In this document: one piece after another, positions 17,876 to 27,398 of the stretch | Layout of the letters: every line of letters starts with the position of its first letter | How positions within the stretch are numbered: position 1 is the stretch's first letter | Notes under the pieces: generated by a model | The model's input: only the letters and a program-made list of their open reading frames with translations | Told to the model about the DNA's origin: nothing | The model's database searches: none | Assembly (NCBI GenBank): GCA_001769215.1 | Contig: MEOL01000004.1 | Coordinates: 11,516-54,163 of the forward strand | Direction of reading: 5' to 3' | Length of the DNA: 42,648 nt | From: Bacteroidetes bacterium GWF2_41_31 | GTDB lineage: Bacteria > Bacteroidota > Bacteroidia > Bacteroidales > F082 | Translations under genes and position numbers: made by a program

Positions 17876-19390
17876 ATGGAAACGCCAAAAAACACCCTCA
17901 GAATCTTATCAGCGATAGCGCTGATTGCCATGTTAACAGCTTGTTCTTCTTATAACAACATACCCGGCGATGATGTGTATTATTCATCCAAATCAAGGCC
18001 GGTTGAGGCTAACACTCCTTCCACCACAGCTGTGGTAAGTGAAGCAACTCCTGCTTCTTCGGATGGTCAGTTTGATTATTCCACTCAGTATGAGTCGAAT
18101 GTGGCTGCTTCTTCCGATAATACCCAGAACCAGGCTGAAGAAGACGATTACGAGTTTGTCGACAGTAACTACGAAAGCGATTATGCTGCACGCATCAGGC
18201 GTTTTAATGGTTCGGGCCAAAGTGATGAGTACTATGATGAACAATATACAAGTAATTGTGGCGGTTGTGAAGATTACAACTCCTCATTTAGCATGGGTGT
18301 CGGTGTTGGTATGGGCATGGGCTATTCGATGAGTTATGGCTATGGATGGCCCTCATACAGCTACTGGGGTTATCCTTATTCAGGATGGGGCTATCCTTAC
18401 TATGGATGGGGTTATCCACATTATGGCTGGGGTTATCCCTACTATGGAGGTGGCTACTGGGCCGGATACAACCAGGGTTATTGGAATGGTTACTATGATG
18501 GCTATTACGGTGGTGGATATGGCGGATATTACGGTGGTGGATACGGCGGATATTACGGAGGAGGCTACTACCCCGAGTATGGTAATGACGTTCACTATGG
18601 TTCACGCGGCAGGGGAGTTGGTGGAACTACCATTCCCGGACGTGGAGGCCGCCGTTCAGGTGATGCCGTAAACCCCGGTTCAAGAAAATCTCCTGAAACT
18701 GTGGTAGCAGGTAGTGGTGCATTGCTTACTCCACGCACGAACACGATAGATGCAGGTACAGGTAGCAGCAACGTGACTACCCGCAATCGTGATCAGGAAA
18801 CTACTCAGTCAACACGGCCAGGAACCAGACAATCAGGCGAAACTGCAGGTCAGGATAAAACCCGGGTCATCAGAAAACCGGTATCGGTTGAAAGAAAAGC
18901 TCCCAATACCCAGGATACACGTTCCTCACAAGAAAAATACCGCAAACCAAAATCCTATGAGAGTCTGCCCTCGCGACAACCACGATCGAGCAAGGAATTC
19001 GTGAGAACAGCACCTGCTCCCACGCAAACACGCGAAAACAATCGTTCAGCCACCAATACCCGCGAAACAGTACAGCCACGTAACAATAGCCAAACTGGAA
19101 CCAACACCCGCGAATCGGCAACCTTTAATCGCTCACGTCCGGCAAAAATCTATACACAACCAAGTACATCAGGTACCCAGAAGAACGACAACAGAGGTGG
19201 AAGATCATCAGGCTCAACTACTGAAACGCCTTCCAGGGTTTATTCGTCGCCTGCAAATAGCCAGGGTACATCCTCAAAAAGTTACAGCGCTCCTTCTACT
19301 CCAAGCCGAAGTTCAGGAAGCAGTAGCTCTGGAAGCAGCTCACGTAGCTCTGGTTCAAGTAGTAGTTCGCCCCGTGGTGGAAGAAGATAA
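17876..19390 (+). CDS. Tyr/Gly/Trp-repeat, Ser/Arg-rich lipoprotein
   Basis: This 504-residue protein begins with a lipoprotein signal ('[12 protein letters not shown]', lipid attachment at Cys23). After an acidic, tyrosine-containing linker comes an aromatic low-complexity block. It has GWGYP-type heptads at residues 170-190 (period 7, three copies) and GGGYGGYY octads at 212-227 (period 8, two copies plus a partial third). The C-terminal half is Ser/Thr/Arg/Asn-rich and probably disordered, ending in Ser-Gly-Arg repeats. No catalytic domain is visible. Similar low-complexity lipoproteins occur in Bacteroidota without known function. Aromatic-glycine repeats can drive self-association, so a surface or periplasmic scaffold role is possible but unproven. 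The ATG at 17876 opens the signal peptide; upstream in-frame ATGs lie in the proS promoter. Confidence 0.8.
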   Translation: METPKNTLRILSAIALIAMLTACSSYNNIPGDDVYYSSKSRPVEANTPSTTAVVSEATPASSDGQFDYSTQYESNVAASSDNTQNQAEEDDYEFVDSNYESDYAARIRRFNGSGQSDEYYDEQYTSNCGGCEDYNSSFSMGVGVGMGMGYSMSYGYGWPSYSYWGYPYSGWGYPYYGWGYPHYGWGYPYYGGGYWAGYNQGYWNGYYDGYYGGGYGGYYGGGYGGYYGGGYYPEYGNDVHYGSRGRGVGGTTIPGRGGRRSGDAVNPGSRKSPETVVAGSGALLTPRTNTIDAGTGSSNVTTRNRDQETTQSTRPGTRQSGETAGQDKTRVIRKPVSVERKAPNTQDTRSSQEKYRKPKSYESLPSRQPRSSKEFVRTAPAPTQTRENNRSATNTRETVQPRNNSQTGTNTRESATFNRSRPAKIYTQPSTSGTQKNDNRGGRSSGSTTETPSRVYSSPANSQGTSSKSYSAPSTPSRSSGSSSSGSSSRSSGSSSSSPRGGRR

Positions 19391-19461
19391 CTCATTGCAA
19401 TACTTCTTACTTTATACCGTTTTACAATAAGTGTTTTACCATTGATTAATAAATCGTTATC

Positions 19462-20922
19462 ATGAAAAAATATTTCATAGCAACTTTGTTGATGTCCTAT
19501 GCCCTGGTTTCAAATGCTCAATTGGCAGAAGATGCACTCAGATATTCTCAGTCGTTTTATCAGGGGACAGCCCGAAGTATGGGAGCGGGAGGCGCCTTTG
19601 GTGCCATCGGAGCCGATTTCTCGGCAGCCAGTACCAATCCGGCCGGACTTGGTCTTTTCAGAACCTACGATATGACCTTTACCCCCGAAGTGTTTTCGCG
19701 TAAAGCAGCTTCAACTTATAATGGTAATAGCCGTGAGGATTTTAGCACCGTATTCGATCTGAGTAACCTGGGTTATGTGATGACCAAACCAGTGAAAAAT
19801 GGAATGGGTTGGAAATATACGCAGTTTGCCATTGGCATGAACCGCCTGAATAACTATAACTCCACAGTGAACATACAAGGTACCAATCATGAAAACACTA
19901 AACTAGATGTATATATGAACCAAGCGGATTACGTTCCTTACTATAATTTGTACAATGTAGATCCGTTTTATCTGGATCCCGCGTGGGCAGTGTACCTGCT
20001 CGATACCGTGCCGGGTTATGATGATTTTTATGATGTCCCCGTACCCAATGGGGATGGTGCTTACCAAAGACAAATGACCACTTCAAAAGGGTCAACCAAC
20101 GAATGGCTGATGTCGTTTGCGGCCAACTACAACGATAAATTCTTTCTTGGTGCCACAATTGGCTTGCCCTATATCAGGTTCAACCGAAAAACCTATTACA
20201 GCGAAAGCTTTACTTCGGATAATGTTCCGGATTTCAACAGTTGGAGTGTCACCGAGAACCTGGTAACTACCGGGTGGGGGATCAACCTGAAACTGGGGGC
20301 TATCTATAAACCAACCGATTGGGTGCGAATGGGCCTGGCTTTCCATACCCCTTCCTATTACTGGAATATGACTGATGACTGGAATACGGAGACCACAGCA
20401 ACTTATGGCGGGGTCACTATTGTACCCGAATCACCGGCTCCAAAAGGAAACTATTCATACCGTTTTTATACACCACTGAGGACCATTGGAAGTGTGGCGT
20501 TTTTTATCAATCAAATAGGCTTTGTTTCGGCCGAGTACGAATATGCTGATTACTCAAGTGCCCGATTTGGTTTTACAGACGATGACACCAATCCCGTAAA
20601 TGATGAAATACGAGATGCCTATCGTGCCACCAACAACCTAAAGTTTGGCACCGAATGGCGATTGGGCATGGTTAGTATGCGAGGAGGGTATGGTTTTTCT
20701 TCCAGCCCTTATGCCGACAACCTCAACGATGGAAAGAGAACTTCCTTTTCAGGGGGTATAGGCTATAAAAAGGATGTATTTGCTATGGATTTTGCCTATG
20801 TGTATTCGGTGATGAGCGAGGACTATTACCTGTATTACTACAATGCAGATATTTACACCAATGCTGTAAAGAACAAATATACCACACAGCAGTTTGCACT
20901 CACGTTCCGGTTTAATTTTTAG
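19462..20922 (+). CDS. OMPP1/FadL/TodX-type outer-membrane protein
   Basis: This is a 486-residue outer-membrane beta-barrel with a 20-residue signal peptide ending 'VSNAQ'. Near the N-terminus the family signature 'SMGAGGAFGAIGADFSAAS' followed by 'TNPAGLG' is clear. The rest alternates amphipathic strands, and the chain ends in phenylalanine ('LTFRFNF'), as expected for barrels inserted by BamA. FadL relatives move hydrophobic molecules across the outer membrane; Bacteroidota members are mostly uncharacterised. It lies 71 bases after the Tyr/Gly/Trp lipoprotein gene on the same strand and may be co-transcribed with it. A perfect hairpin follows at 20946. Confidence 0.85.
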   Translation: MKKYFIATLLMSYALVSNAQLAEDALRYSQSFYQGTARSMGAGGAFGAIGADFSAASTNPAGLGLFRTYDMTFTPEVFSRKAASTYNGNSREDFSTVFDLSNLGYVMTKPVKNGMGWKYTQFAIGMNRLNNYNSTVNIQGTNHENTKLDVYMNQADYVPYYNLYNVDPFYLDPAWAVYLLDTVPGYDDFYDVPVPNGDGAYQRQMTTSKGSTNEWLMSFAANYNDKFFLGATIGLPYIRFNRKTYYSESFTSDNVPDFNSWSVTENLVTTGWGINLKLGAIYKPTDWVRMGLAFHTPSYYWNMTDDWNTETTATYGGVTIVPESPAPKGNYSYRFYTPLRTIGSVAFFINQIGFVSAEYEYADYSSARFGFTDDDTNPVNDEIRDAYRATNNLKFGTEWRLGMVSMRGGYGFSSSPYADNLNDGKRTSFSGGIGYKKDVFAMDFAYVYSVMSEDYYLYYYNADIYTNAVKNKYTTQQFALTFRFNF

Positions 20923-20945
20923 GAAGTCAGATTTCAACACTTATC

Positions 20946-20969
20946 TGGTGCAAGCGTCCGCTTGCACCA
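20946..20969. repeat. Perfect hairpin between convergent genes
   Basis: TGGTGCAAGCG and CGCTTGCACCA form a perfect 11-bp stem with a two-base TC loop, between the stops of the OMPP1 gene and the sugar transporter gene. It may act as a bidirectional terminator, although the T-run after it is short (TTTT). It shares its CAAG-CTTG core with the hairpin at 7176-7197. Confidence 0.8.
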
Positions 20970-20989
20970 TTTTAAGCTATTTTGCCATT

Positions 20990-22255
20990 TTAACTTCGTC
21001 CCCAGGAAGTCAGCTTATGCCACCTGGTTGCATAGAGATAAATAATCAGATAACCAGGTACCAGCACCCAGTAAGCTTGTTGAGCAGAAAACATATCTGA
21101 TAACTGTCCCCAAAGCAACGGAAGCAAGGCTCCTCCCGCGATGGCCATAATCAACATGGCAGAACCTGTTTTCATGAATTTTCCAAGACCATGGATGGCC
21201 AGCGGCCAGATGGCAGGCCATACGAGAGCATTCGCCAATCCCAATAAGGCTACCGAAGTAACTGAAATAAGTGGGGAACCAAATAATACACTAAAACTCA
21301 GCATTAATCCCAAGGTGGCTGAAGCTGCCAGTGCATTTTGCTGACTGATGTATTTCGGGATGAGGACAATGCCGAGCAAATAGCCGATAATCATTCCTGC
21401 TAAAGTAAAAGAGGTAAACATTTTAGCCTGTTCGATGGGGTATCCGAGTGAAATACCATACCTGATGATGGTGTCGCCGGCAATTACTTCAACTCCTACA
21501 TAAAAGAACAGTGCCAACACACCCAGCACCAGATTTGGAAATTGAAAAATATTGGTCTTTGACTGATGAGCTGTTTCCTGAAACTCCTCCTGCTCATCTT
21601 CAATCTCAGGAAGAGGCGAGAACCGAATGCCAATGCCCAATAGAACCAGAACTACTGTCATGATGAGATAGGGCATCACCACACGTTGCGACAGGATATC
21701 CAGCTGGAGATTTCGTGAAACATCATCCAATCCAGCCAATCCGGCTACAAAAGCATCCCCATCGTTCAGGATAAAATAGGCCAAAATAAGAGGTGCCAAC
21801 ATGCCCGCCACCTTGTTGGCAATCCCCATGATGCTAATCCGTTTGGCAGCCGATTCCCTTGGTCCGATAATGATAATGTAAGGATTGGAAGCTGTTTGTA
21901 GAACTGCTAATCCGGTTCCCATAATGAAGATACCCAGTAGAAATAAACCGTACAGCCTTGTTATGGCTGCAGGAATAAAAAGTAAGGTGCCAATGGCCAT
22001 GACGAACAATCCCACCATCATCCCGCTTTTAAAGCCGGTTTTCTTAAGTACCCACGAAGAGGGGAGTGCCATGACGGTATAGGATATATAGAAGGCAAAC
22101 GCGACAAAAAGGGCTTGAAAATTAGTGAGTTCACATGCTATTTGAAGGTAAGGTATGAGAATGCCATTGAGCCATGTTACAAATCCAAAAATAAAAAACA
22201 ACAAGCCGATGATTGCGATGGAAAGTGAATTTCCCTTTTTTTTGGTAACATTCAT
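20990..22255 (-). CDS. FucP/GluP-type sugar:proton symporter (MFS)
   Basis: This is a twelve-helix major facilitator protein of about 421 residues. The first helix contains 'FFIFGFVTWLNGILIPYLQ', the hallmark of the FucP family (fucose, glucose/galactose and N-acetylglucosamine transporters). Later stretches 'TGLAVLQTASNPYI' and 'GLANALVWPAIWPLAIHGLG' also fit. It would import a monosaccharide with protons across the inner membrane. The exact sugar cannot be assigned. ATG 22255 or 22279 could serve as start; 22255 is closer to the usual family N-terminus. It is about 5.6 kb from the sus-type operon, and uptake of released glucose is a reasonable but unproven link. Confidence 0.9.
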   Translation of the reverse strand: MNVTKKKGNSLSIAIIGLLFFIFGFVTWLNGILIPYLQIACELTNFQALFVAFAFYISYTVMALPSSWVLKKTGFKSGMMVGLFVMAIGTLLFIPAAITRLYGLFLLGIFIMGTGLAVLQTASNPYIIIIGPRESAAKRISIMGIANKVAGMLAPLILAYFILNDGDAFVAGLAGLDDVSRNLQLDILSQRVVMPYLIMTVVLVLLGIGIRFSPLPEIEDEQEEFQETAHQSKTNIFQFPNLVLGVLALFFYVGVEVIAGDTIIRYGISLGYPIEQAKMFTSFTLAGMIIGYLLGIVLIPKYISQQNALAASATLGLMLSFSVLFGSPLISVTSVALLGLANALVWPAIWPLAIHGLGKFMKTGSAMLIMAIAGGALLPLLWGQLSDMFSAQQAYWVLVPGYLIIYLYATRWHKLTSWGRS

Positions 22256-22313
22256 TTGATTTCGTTTTGGTGGCATCATGCCTTTAACATTCCTGATTTT
22301 TTTTTAACGGAAG

Positions 22314-22321
22314 CAAAGGTA
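22314..22321 (-). promoter_or_regulatory. Possible -7 box of the sugar transporter gene
   Basis: Minus-strand TACCTTTG matches TAnnTTTG, 35-60 bases upstream of the candidate starts. A -33 TTG is not apparent. Confidence 0.45.
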
Positions 22322-22440
22322 AAATTCTTTTGCCATCTGCTCACCTCCTTTTATTAATACCAAATGTGATATGACAAAATAGCCAATTAATGACTAAATA
22401 GCAATGCTGTTATATGAAAATCAAATGAGAAATTACTCAA

Positions 22441-23034
22441 TTATTGATAAGCAGGTGCTGTCTGAAATTGCATGAGGATTTCCTCATGTTTAAAAAGGTT
22501 GCCAATGCTATTTCGAAGCGAATTTTTTGCACGCGACAATTGCGATTTGGAAGTGTTGACCGAAATATGCATGATTTCTCCGATTTCTTTGTGAGAATAA
22601 CCCTCGATGGTGTTTAGATTGAAAACAGTCCGGTACCCGTCGGGCAATTCGTGAATAAAACGGAGCAATTCCTTGTGCGACATGGCAGAAACAATTTCAT
22701 GGTCGTTATGGAAAGGGAGACGAAGGCTCTCAGGTTCAATATCTTTGCTTACCAGGTTCTTTTTCTTGTAAAAATTCATGGCAGTTGTCACCATGATCTT
22801 TCTCAGCCAACCCTCAAACGAACCTTCACCCCTATAATCACCCAAATACCTGAATACTTTAATAAATCCATCCTGGAGAATGTCTTCTGCATCAATAACG
22901 GTTTTGGCATATCTTAAACAAACACCATAGAGTTTAGGCGCGTATTTTTCGTAAAACTCGTATTGGGCTTTACGGTCGTTTTTGAGGCATTTTTCAATTA
23001 AACCAAAATCAAGTGTTGTATCTGTACCTACCAT
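22441..23034 (-). CDS. ECF-type RNA polymerase sigma factor
   Basis: This 197-residue sigma-70 family protein has region 2 (about 20-90: 'DAEDILQDGFIKVFRYL' and 'SFEGWLRKI') and region 4 (about 128-175: 'LPDGYRTVFNLNTIEGYSHK' with helix-turn-helix 'EIGEIMHISVNTSKSQLSRA'). It lacks regions 1.1 and 3, as ECF factors do. It would direct RNA polymerase to a small set of envelope or stress promoters. Many ECF factors have an anti-sigma gene directly downstream. Here the next gene in that direction is a sugar transporter, so the control mechanism is not visible. Confidence 0.93.
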   Translation of the reverse strand: MVGTDTTLDFGLIEKCLKNDRKAQYEFYEKYAPKLYGVCLRYAKTVIDAEDILQDGFIKVFRYLGDYRGEGSFEGWLRKIMVTTAMNFYKKKNLVSKDIEPESLRLPFHNDHEIVSAMSHKELLRFIHELPDGYRTVFNLNTIEGYSHKEIGEIMHISVNTSKSQLSRAKNSLRNSIGNLFKHEEILMQFQTAPAYQ

Positions 23035-23065
23035 TTGATTGTTTCAAGTATGAATTAATTTTGGC

Positions 23066-23073
23066 CAAAGATA
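23066..23073 (-). promoter_or_regulatory. Possible -7 box of the ECF sigma gene
   Basis: Minus-strand TATCTTTG matches TAnnTTTG, 32 bases before the ATG at 23034. No spaced TTG was found. Confidence 0.45.
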
Positions 23074-23228
23074 AGTGAACACCCAATGCCATTTTATTTG
23101 TCATTACTACAGGGCTTCTACAACGCAACAATTCATAATTAATTCAAATAAGCGTACTACTACATTCATCTTCTTAAAGATCAATAATTCAGTACATTAG
23201 AAGTGTGTATCCACCTACAACATGGGTA

Positions 23229-25022
23229 TTAAATATTTTGTAGATACTTGGGAAGGCCTTCACTGTTTTCTATACCGCATTTTTTTCGAAGCCTGTACCT
23301 GCTCATTTCAACAGCCTTAACCGAAATGTTATTCAAGGTGGCAATTTCTTTCGTGCTTAGCTCAAGACGAAGTAATGCGCACAGGCGTTCTTCATTTTTG
23401 GTAAGCGATGGAAACCTGATCTTTAGTTTTTTAAAGAATTCGTCGTAAGTTTGATCGACTTTGGCTTGAAACTCATCTATTTCCTTCTGTATTTGCAAGT
23501 TCTGCTGGATGTGAATCGAAAGATCTTTTACTTTTCTATTGATTTCAGCATCATGGGTTGTTGAAATTCCCTTTAATTCACTTTTGAGTTGTTTAAGCAC
23601 TTCATTTTTCTGCACCAGATGCAACGCGAAGTTCATCAGGTCGTTGTCTTTGCCTTTTAACTCAATTCGCATCAATTCCTGCTGAGTATGGTGCAGCAAC
23701 GCATCTTTTTCTCTCACCAATCTTTCCTTCCTGATTTTTCCACCTGCCCGCATCAGGATAATCACAGTGATAATCACGATGGCGATCACGCTAATGATTA
23801 AGAGGTTTAATTTCAGGTTGTTAATTACTTTTTCTTTGTTAAGCAAGAGGATGTCATTGTCTTTTAATTTGATTTCTATGTCTTTGATGTCGTTCAAAAA
23901 CCTGGATTGCAGTTCCATGGCCATGTCCGATTTTTGCTTCAGGTTGATCGAATCATTATATCGGGCATAGGATTTATAATAAAACAAGGCTTTGGCAGGT
24001 TGTCCGGTGGCTTCATATATTTCGCTTAATCCTTCCGCCGCATCACGGATATGATTCCACTTGCCAAAATAGCTGGCTTGTTTGTAAGCATCTGTAAGGG
24101 TTTTTTTCGCTTGTTCATACATCCCCGAAATGAGGTACTCGCGACCCATCAATACCTGAAGCAAGAGTTTGGATTCCGCATTGTTGGTACGGTTATAAAT
24201 TTCAAGGCTTTTTTCAAAATAGTCAAAAGATTTTTGCACTTCTCCTTGTTTTCCATAAATTAGCCCCATGTTTTGGTAATTGGTGGCTACCCTGTCGGGT
24301 AAATTTAATGCTTTGTTTATCGCGAGGCTTTTTTCATAGTATTCGATGGCCCTTTTATTTTCATTTTGAAGCCGGTGAATTTCTCCGAGGTTATTGAATG
24401 CTTTGGCAATACCTGCCTGGTTATCATTCAATTGAAATATATCCAGCGCTTTTACAAAATACTGATAGGCTTCTTCCAGGTTTGCCTGATCAAAAAATAT
24501 GCTTCCAATGCGGTTGTAGGCTTCTCCGATGAGTTCTTTGTTAGTTCCGAGAATGGCAAAGTCGAGTGATTTCCTGAAATAATCAAGGGCCTGTTCCATG
24601 TCATAGTTGTTGCGGTAGTAGAGCAAGCCCAATTTCCCATAAATGGAACTCAGCTTATCCGGTTGATCGCGTCCTTCATAAATTTTAGCGCTGATCAGGT
24701 AGTAATTAATGGAGGGTTGAATGTTGTTTTTTAAATCAAACAACTCGCCCATGAGCTCATTGGTTACCCCGCAAGCGTCAGGTGATTTGATCTGGTTGGC
24801 CAGTTTTAAGGCTTTTTTATTGAAGTACAGGGCCTTGTCGATGTCTGAAATTTTCAACACATTGGCGATTTCGTTCAGCAGATATACTTTTTCAAGACTG
24901 TCGGTGGTACGGGCAATTTGAGTGTTTAACCGGGTTATAACAGAATCCTGGGCCAATAAAGCCAACTGCGCCAACAAGAGTGAAATCAGCAATAAAACGA
25001 CCGGGACTTTATGTTGAACCAT
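23229..25022 (-). CDS. TPR transmembrane regulator with LuxR-type HTH
   Basis: This 597-residue protein has a signal peptide (to about residue 24) and a periplasmic block of TPR repeats (about 40-380), for example 'EAYQYFVKALDIFQLNDNQA' and 'KRAIEYYEKSLAINKALN'. One membrane helix (about 400-422) and a cytoplasmic coiled coil follow. The C-terminal LuxR-like helix-turn-helix has 'LTKNEERLCALLRLELSTKE' then 'IATLNNISVKAVEMSRYRLR'. This plan is common in Bacteroidota and suggests a one-piece membrane regulator that links an envelope signal to transcription without phosphorylation. No kinase or receiver part is present. The target genes are unknown. The small membrane-protein gene lies 46 bases upstream on the same strand. 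Confidence 0.88.
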   Translation of the reverse strand: MVQHKVPVVLLLISLLLAQLALLAQDSVITRLNTQIARTTDSLEKVYLLNEIANVLKISDIDKALYFNKKALKLANQIKSPDACGVTNELMGELFDLKNNIQPSINYYLISAKIYEGRDQPDKLSSIYGKLGLLYYRNNYDMEQALDYFRKSLDFAILGTNKELIGEAYNRIGSIFFDQANLEEAYQYFVKALDIFQLNDNQAGIAKAFNNLGEIHRLQNENKRAIEYYEKSLAINKALNLPDRVATNYQNMGLIYGKQGEVQKSFDYFEKSLEIYNRTNNAESKLLLQVLMGREYLISGMYEQAKKTLTDAYKQASYFGKWNHIRDAAEGLSEIYEATGQPAKALFYYKSYARYNDSINLKQKSDMAMELQSRFLNDIKDIEIKLKDNDILLLNKEKVINNLKLNLLIISVIAIVIITVIILMRAGGKIRKERLVREKDALLHHTQQELMRIELKGKDNDLMNFALHLVQKNEVLKQLKSELKGISTTHDAEINRKVKDLSIHIQQNLQIQKEIDEFQAKVDQTYDEFFKKLKIRFPSLTKNEERLCALLRLELSTKEIATLNNISVKAVEMSRYRLRKKCGIENSEGLPKYLQNI

Positions 25023-25048
25023 TACTCAATTCCTTCTTAACATTCAGG

Positions 25049-25056
25049 CAAATGTA
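25049..25056 (-). promoter_or_regulatory. Possible -7 box of the TPR-LuxR gene
   Basis: Minus-strand TACATTTG matches TAnnTTTG in the 46-base gap before the ATG at 25022. The -33 position shows no TTG. Confidence 0.4.
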
Positions 25057-25068
25057 AAGAAAAGAAGT

Positions 25069-25353
25069 TTATTGGTAGGGGTCTGTGACGGGAATTACAT
25101 AGTACTCGCCGGTACGCGGATCTTTGTAAAATTTTGAATAACCATTGATACTTTCTATGTTGGCATCTACCGCACCTTTAATGAATACGGTATTGAGCAC
25201 ATCCACTTCTCCGGTGACAAGGATGGCAGAATCGGCCACGATGCGTTGCGGGATAGCTTGAGGAATAATTCCTGCGTTTTGAAAAACGATGATCCAAATT
25301 CCGATTGCAATGACAACCAGGACAGTTTTAAAAAATCGAATATGTATTTCCAT
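25069..25353 (-). CDS. Small membrane-anchored protein of unknown function
   Basis: This 94-residue protein has one hydrophobic N-terminal segment (about residues 9-26, 'VLVVIAIGIWIIVFQNAGI') and a short beta-rich tail outside the membrane, ending in a Tyr/Pro-containing stretch. I do not recognise a family. The segment 'VTGEVDVLNTVFIKGAVDAN' looks like strands of a small repeat fold. It has one of the best promoter matches in the window (25388-25418), which supports it as a real gene. The TPR-LuxR gene follows 46 bases downstream on the same strand, so the two may be co-transcribed. Confidence 0.65.
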   Translation of the reverse strand: MEIHIRFFKTVLVVIAIGIWIIVFQNAGIIPQAIPQRIVADSAILVTGEVDVLNTVFIKGAVDANIESINGYSKFYKDPRTGEYYVIPVTDPYQ

Positions 25354-25387
25354 TCTACAGTTGAATTAGCAGATTAGTAATCTGTGG

Positions 25388-25418
25388 TCAAAGGTATCCA
25401 TTTTCAATCAAAAAATCA
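25388..25418 (-). promoter_or_regulatory. Promoter of the small membrane-protein gene
   Basis: On the minus strand TTG (25418-25416), a 20-base spacer and TACCTTTG (25395-25388) match the Bacteroidetes consensus fully, 35 bases before the ATG at 25353. Confidence 0.68.
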
Positions 25419-25478
25419 ACAACCTATTATATTACCTTTTGTTGAAGATCATTTCCTCAGGGCATCTATAAAACCAGT

Positions 25479-26939
25479 TTAAATTTTTGGAATATTTTTT
25501 AATATTTCGATCAGAAGATCCCAGAATTTGGCGGTACTTTCAATATCGAGTCTTTCATCGGGAGAATGTGCACCTTTGATGGTAGGACCGAATGAAATCA
25601 TGTCCATTTCAGGATATTTATTTCCAATCAGACCACATTCGAGTCCGGCATGGATGGCCAGCACCTGGGGTTCAATGTTAAACAATTTTTTGTACGATTT
25701 TGCCGACAAGTCCACTATGGGTGAATTCGGATTTGGTTTCCAACCCGGATAGCCTTCCGAAGTAACTATGCGTGCTCCTGCGAGTTTAAAAACAGATGAA
25801 ACCATGTTGGTGGCATCCTGTTTTTCAGATTCTACCGAACTACGTTGGTTGGTTGTGATTTGAATTTCATCCTCCTGAAATTTCACCGAGGCCAGGTTGG
25901 TGGAGGTTTCAACAAAATTCTCCAGGCTGGGCGACATGGCCAGCACACCATGCGGACAAGCATAGATGGCGTTGGTGAGGTAAAAAAACGATTCGTCATC
26001 AATAACCGTTTCCGGTAGCTCGGTTTCCGAAATAGCAATCTTGAGGGCCGGTTCGGTAATCGAATATTCTTCTTTGCACATCAATTTGAAATCGTCCACT
26101 TTTTTGATCAGCTCATTGGCTCGTTCCTGAGGTAAAACCACGGTGGCAAATGCTTCCCGGGCTATGGCATTGCGGAGGTTGCCTCCATCAAAAGTATGCA
26201 GTTTAAGGCTAAGTTGAGTCATGTTTTCCCACAAAAAGCGATTCAGGATTTTGTTGGCGTTTCCACGTCCTTTATTGATGTCGTCTCCGGAATGACCTCC
26301 GGTTAAGCCGGATACCATGATTTTAAATGCAGCCATGTTATCAGGAGTGGCTTCCCAATCAAAGGGCAGCCAGGCCAGGGTATCTTGTCCGCCGGCACAT
26401 CCGATAAACAGTTGTCCTTCATCTTCTGAATCGAGATTGAGTAGGATGGAACCCTTTAAAAATCCGGGCTGCAGACCAAAAGCGCCCGTGAGACCGGTTT
26501 CCTCGTCTATCGTAAAGATGCATTCAAGTGGGCCATGTTCAATATCATGAGAAGCCAGTACTGCCAGCTGGGCAGCAATGCCGATACCATCATCAGCACC
26601 CAGCGTAGTACCGTTGGCTTTTACCCAGTTGTCTTCAACATAGGCCTCGATGCCATCGTTGTCAAAATTGTGTATTTTATTGCTGTTTTTCTCACATACC
26701 ATATCGACATGGCATTGAAGAACAACCCATTGCCGGTCTTCCATGCCTTTGGTGGCAGGCTTGCGAATGAGTACATTGCCAATTTCGTCCTGTAGGGACT
26801 CCAGCTGGTGGTTCCTGCCAAACTCAAGCAAATAGGCGATGATTTTTCCTTCTTTTTTTGAAGGGCGCGGGATGTTTAATATATCATTAAAATAAAACCA
26901 AAGCGAGGCGGGTTTTAGTTCTATTACTGAATTCTTCAT
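25479..26939 (-). CDS. pepD: Aminoacyl-histidine dipeptidase (M20C)
   Basis: This 486-residue cytosolic metallopeptidase cleaves dipeptides including Xaa-His. The M20 metal site is intact: His77 and Asp79 in 'LQCHVDMVCEKN', bridging Asp116 in 'LGADDGIG', the catalytic Glu146-Glu147 pair in 'TIDEETGLTGA', and further ligands in 'NLDSEDEG' and near the C-terminus ('IHAGLECGLIG'). Length matches the PepD family (about 485). It stands alone between oppositely oriented or separately promoted genes and is probably a housekeeping peptide-recycling enzyme. Confidence 0.95.
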   Translation of the reverse strand: MKNSVIELKPASLWFYFNDILNIPRPSKKEGKIIAYLLEFGRNHQLESLQDEIGNVLIRKPATKGMEDRQWVVLQCHVDMVCEKNSNKIHNFDNDGIEAYVEDNWVKANGTTLGADDGIGIAAQLAVLASHDIEHGPLECIFTIDEETGLTGAFGLQPGFLKGSILLNLDSEDEGQLFIGCAGGQDTLAWLPFDWEATPDNMAAFKIMVSGLTGGHSGDDINKGRGNANKILNRFLWENMTQLSLKLHTFDGGNLRNAIAREAFATVVLPQERANELIKKVDDFKLMCKEEYSITEPALKIAISETELPETVIDDESFFYLTNAIYACPHGVLAMSPSLENFVETSTNLASVKFQEDEIQITTNQRSSVESEKQDATNMVSSVFKLAGARIVTSEGYPGWKPNPNSPIVDLSAKSYKKLFNIEPQVLAIHAGLECGLIGNKYPEMDMISFGPTIKGAHSPDERLDIESTAKFWDLLIEILKNIPKI

Positions 26940-26957
26940 ACCTTAAAAATTATTTGG

Positions 26958-26965
26958 CAAAAATA
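26958..26965 (-). promoter_or_regulatory. Possible -7 box of pepD
   Basis: Minus-strand TATTTTTG matches TAnnTTTG about 20 bases before the pepD ATG at 26939. No well-spaced TTG is visible. Confidence 0.4.
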
Positions 26966-27002
26966 TGGAATTGATTTGGATGAAACAGGGGTAATCAATT
27001 AA

Positions 27003-27034
27003 TTTGATTGGGTAGGATGTTTTCAGTACTTTTG
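27003..27034 (+). promoter_or_regulatory. Promoter of the parvulin gene
   Basis: TTTG at 27003-27006, a 20-base spacer and TACTTTTG at 27027-27034 match the Bacteroidetes consensus fully. Because it spans the in-frame ATG at 27008, the true start must be the ATG at 27062. Confidence 0.7.
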
Positions 27035-27061
27035 CCGATCAAATATTTAAATCATAATGCT

Positions 27062-27340
27062 ATGTCTAAAGCCAGTGCACGACATATTTTGGTGTCGACC
27101 GAAGAAAAATGTAACGAATTAAAAATTCAAATTGAACAGGGATCTGATTTTGCCGAAATTGCCCGGAAGTATTCAACTTGCCCATCGGGCCGCAATGGCG
27201 GTGACCTGGGAAGTTTTTCGCCCGGAATGATGGTAAAAGAGTTTGATCAGGTTGTGTTTAGTGCCCCGCTCAATGAAGTTCAGGGGCCGGTTAAAACCCA
27301 GTTTGGTTATCATTTATTGGAAGTTACCTCCAGAACATAG
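27062..27340 (+). CDS. Small cytoplasmic parvulin (PpiC-type PPIase)
   Basis: This 92-residue single-domain peptidyl-prolyl isomerase has no signal peptide. Parvulin landmarks are present: 'ARHILVSTEEKC' at the start, 'FAEIARKYSTCPSGRNGGDL' with 'GSFSPGMMVKEFDQVVF', and the closing 'KTQFGYHLLEVTSR' that carries one of the active-site histidines. Size matches the E. coli PpiC (Par10) class. It would help fold cytosolic proteins by speeding proline isomerisation. It has its own promoter and a strong terminator, so it is a single-gene unit. Confidence 0.93.
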   Translation: MSKASARHILVSTEEKCNELKIQIEQGSDFAEIARKYSTCPSGRNGGDLGSFSPGMMVKEFDQVVFSAPLNEVQGPVKTQFGYHLLEVTSRT

Positions 27341-27360
27341 GAGGTTTTCATTCCAAGCAA

Positions 27361-27398
27361 ACCGCAAGCTTACTGGTGTTAGCTTGCGGTTTTTTTTT
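27361..27398 (+). terminator. Intrinsic terminator after the parvulin gene
   Basis: ACCGCAAGCT and AGCTTGCGGT form a perfect 10-bp stem with a 10-base loop, followed by eight or more T. Confidence 0.92.
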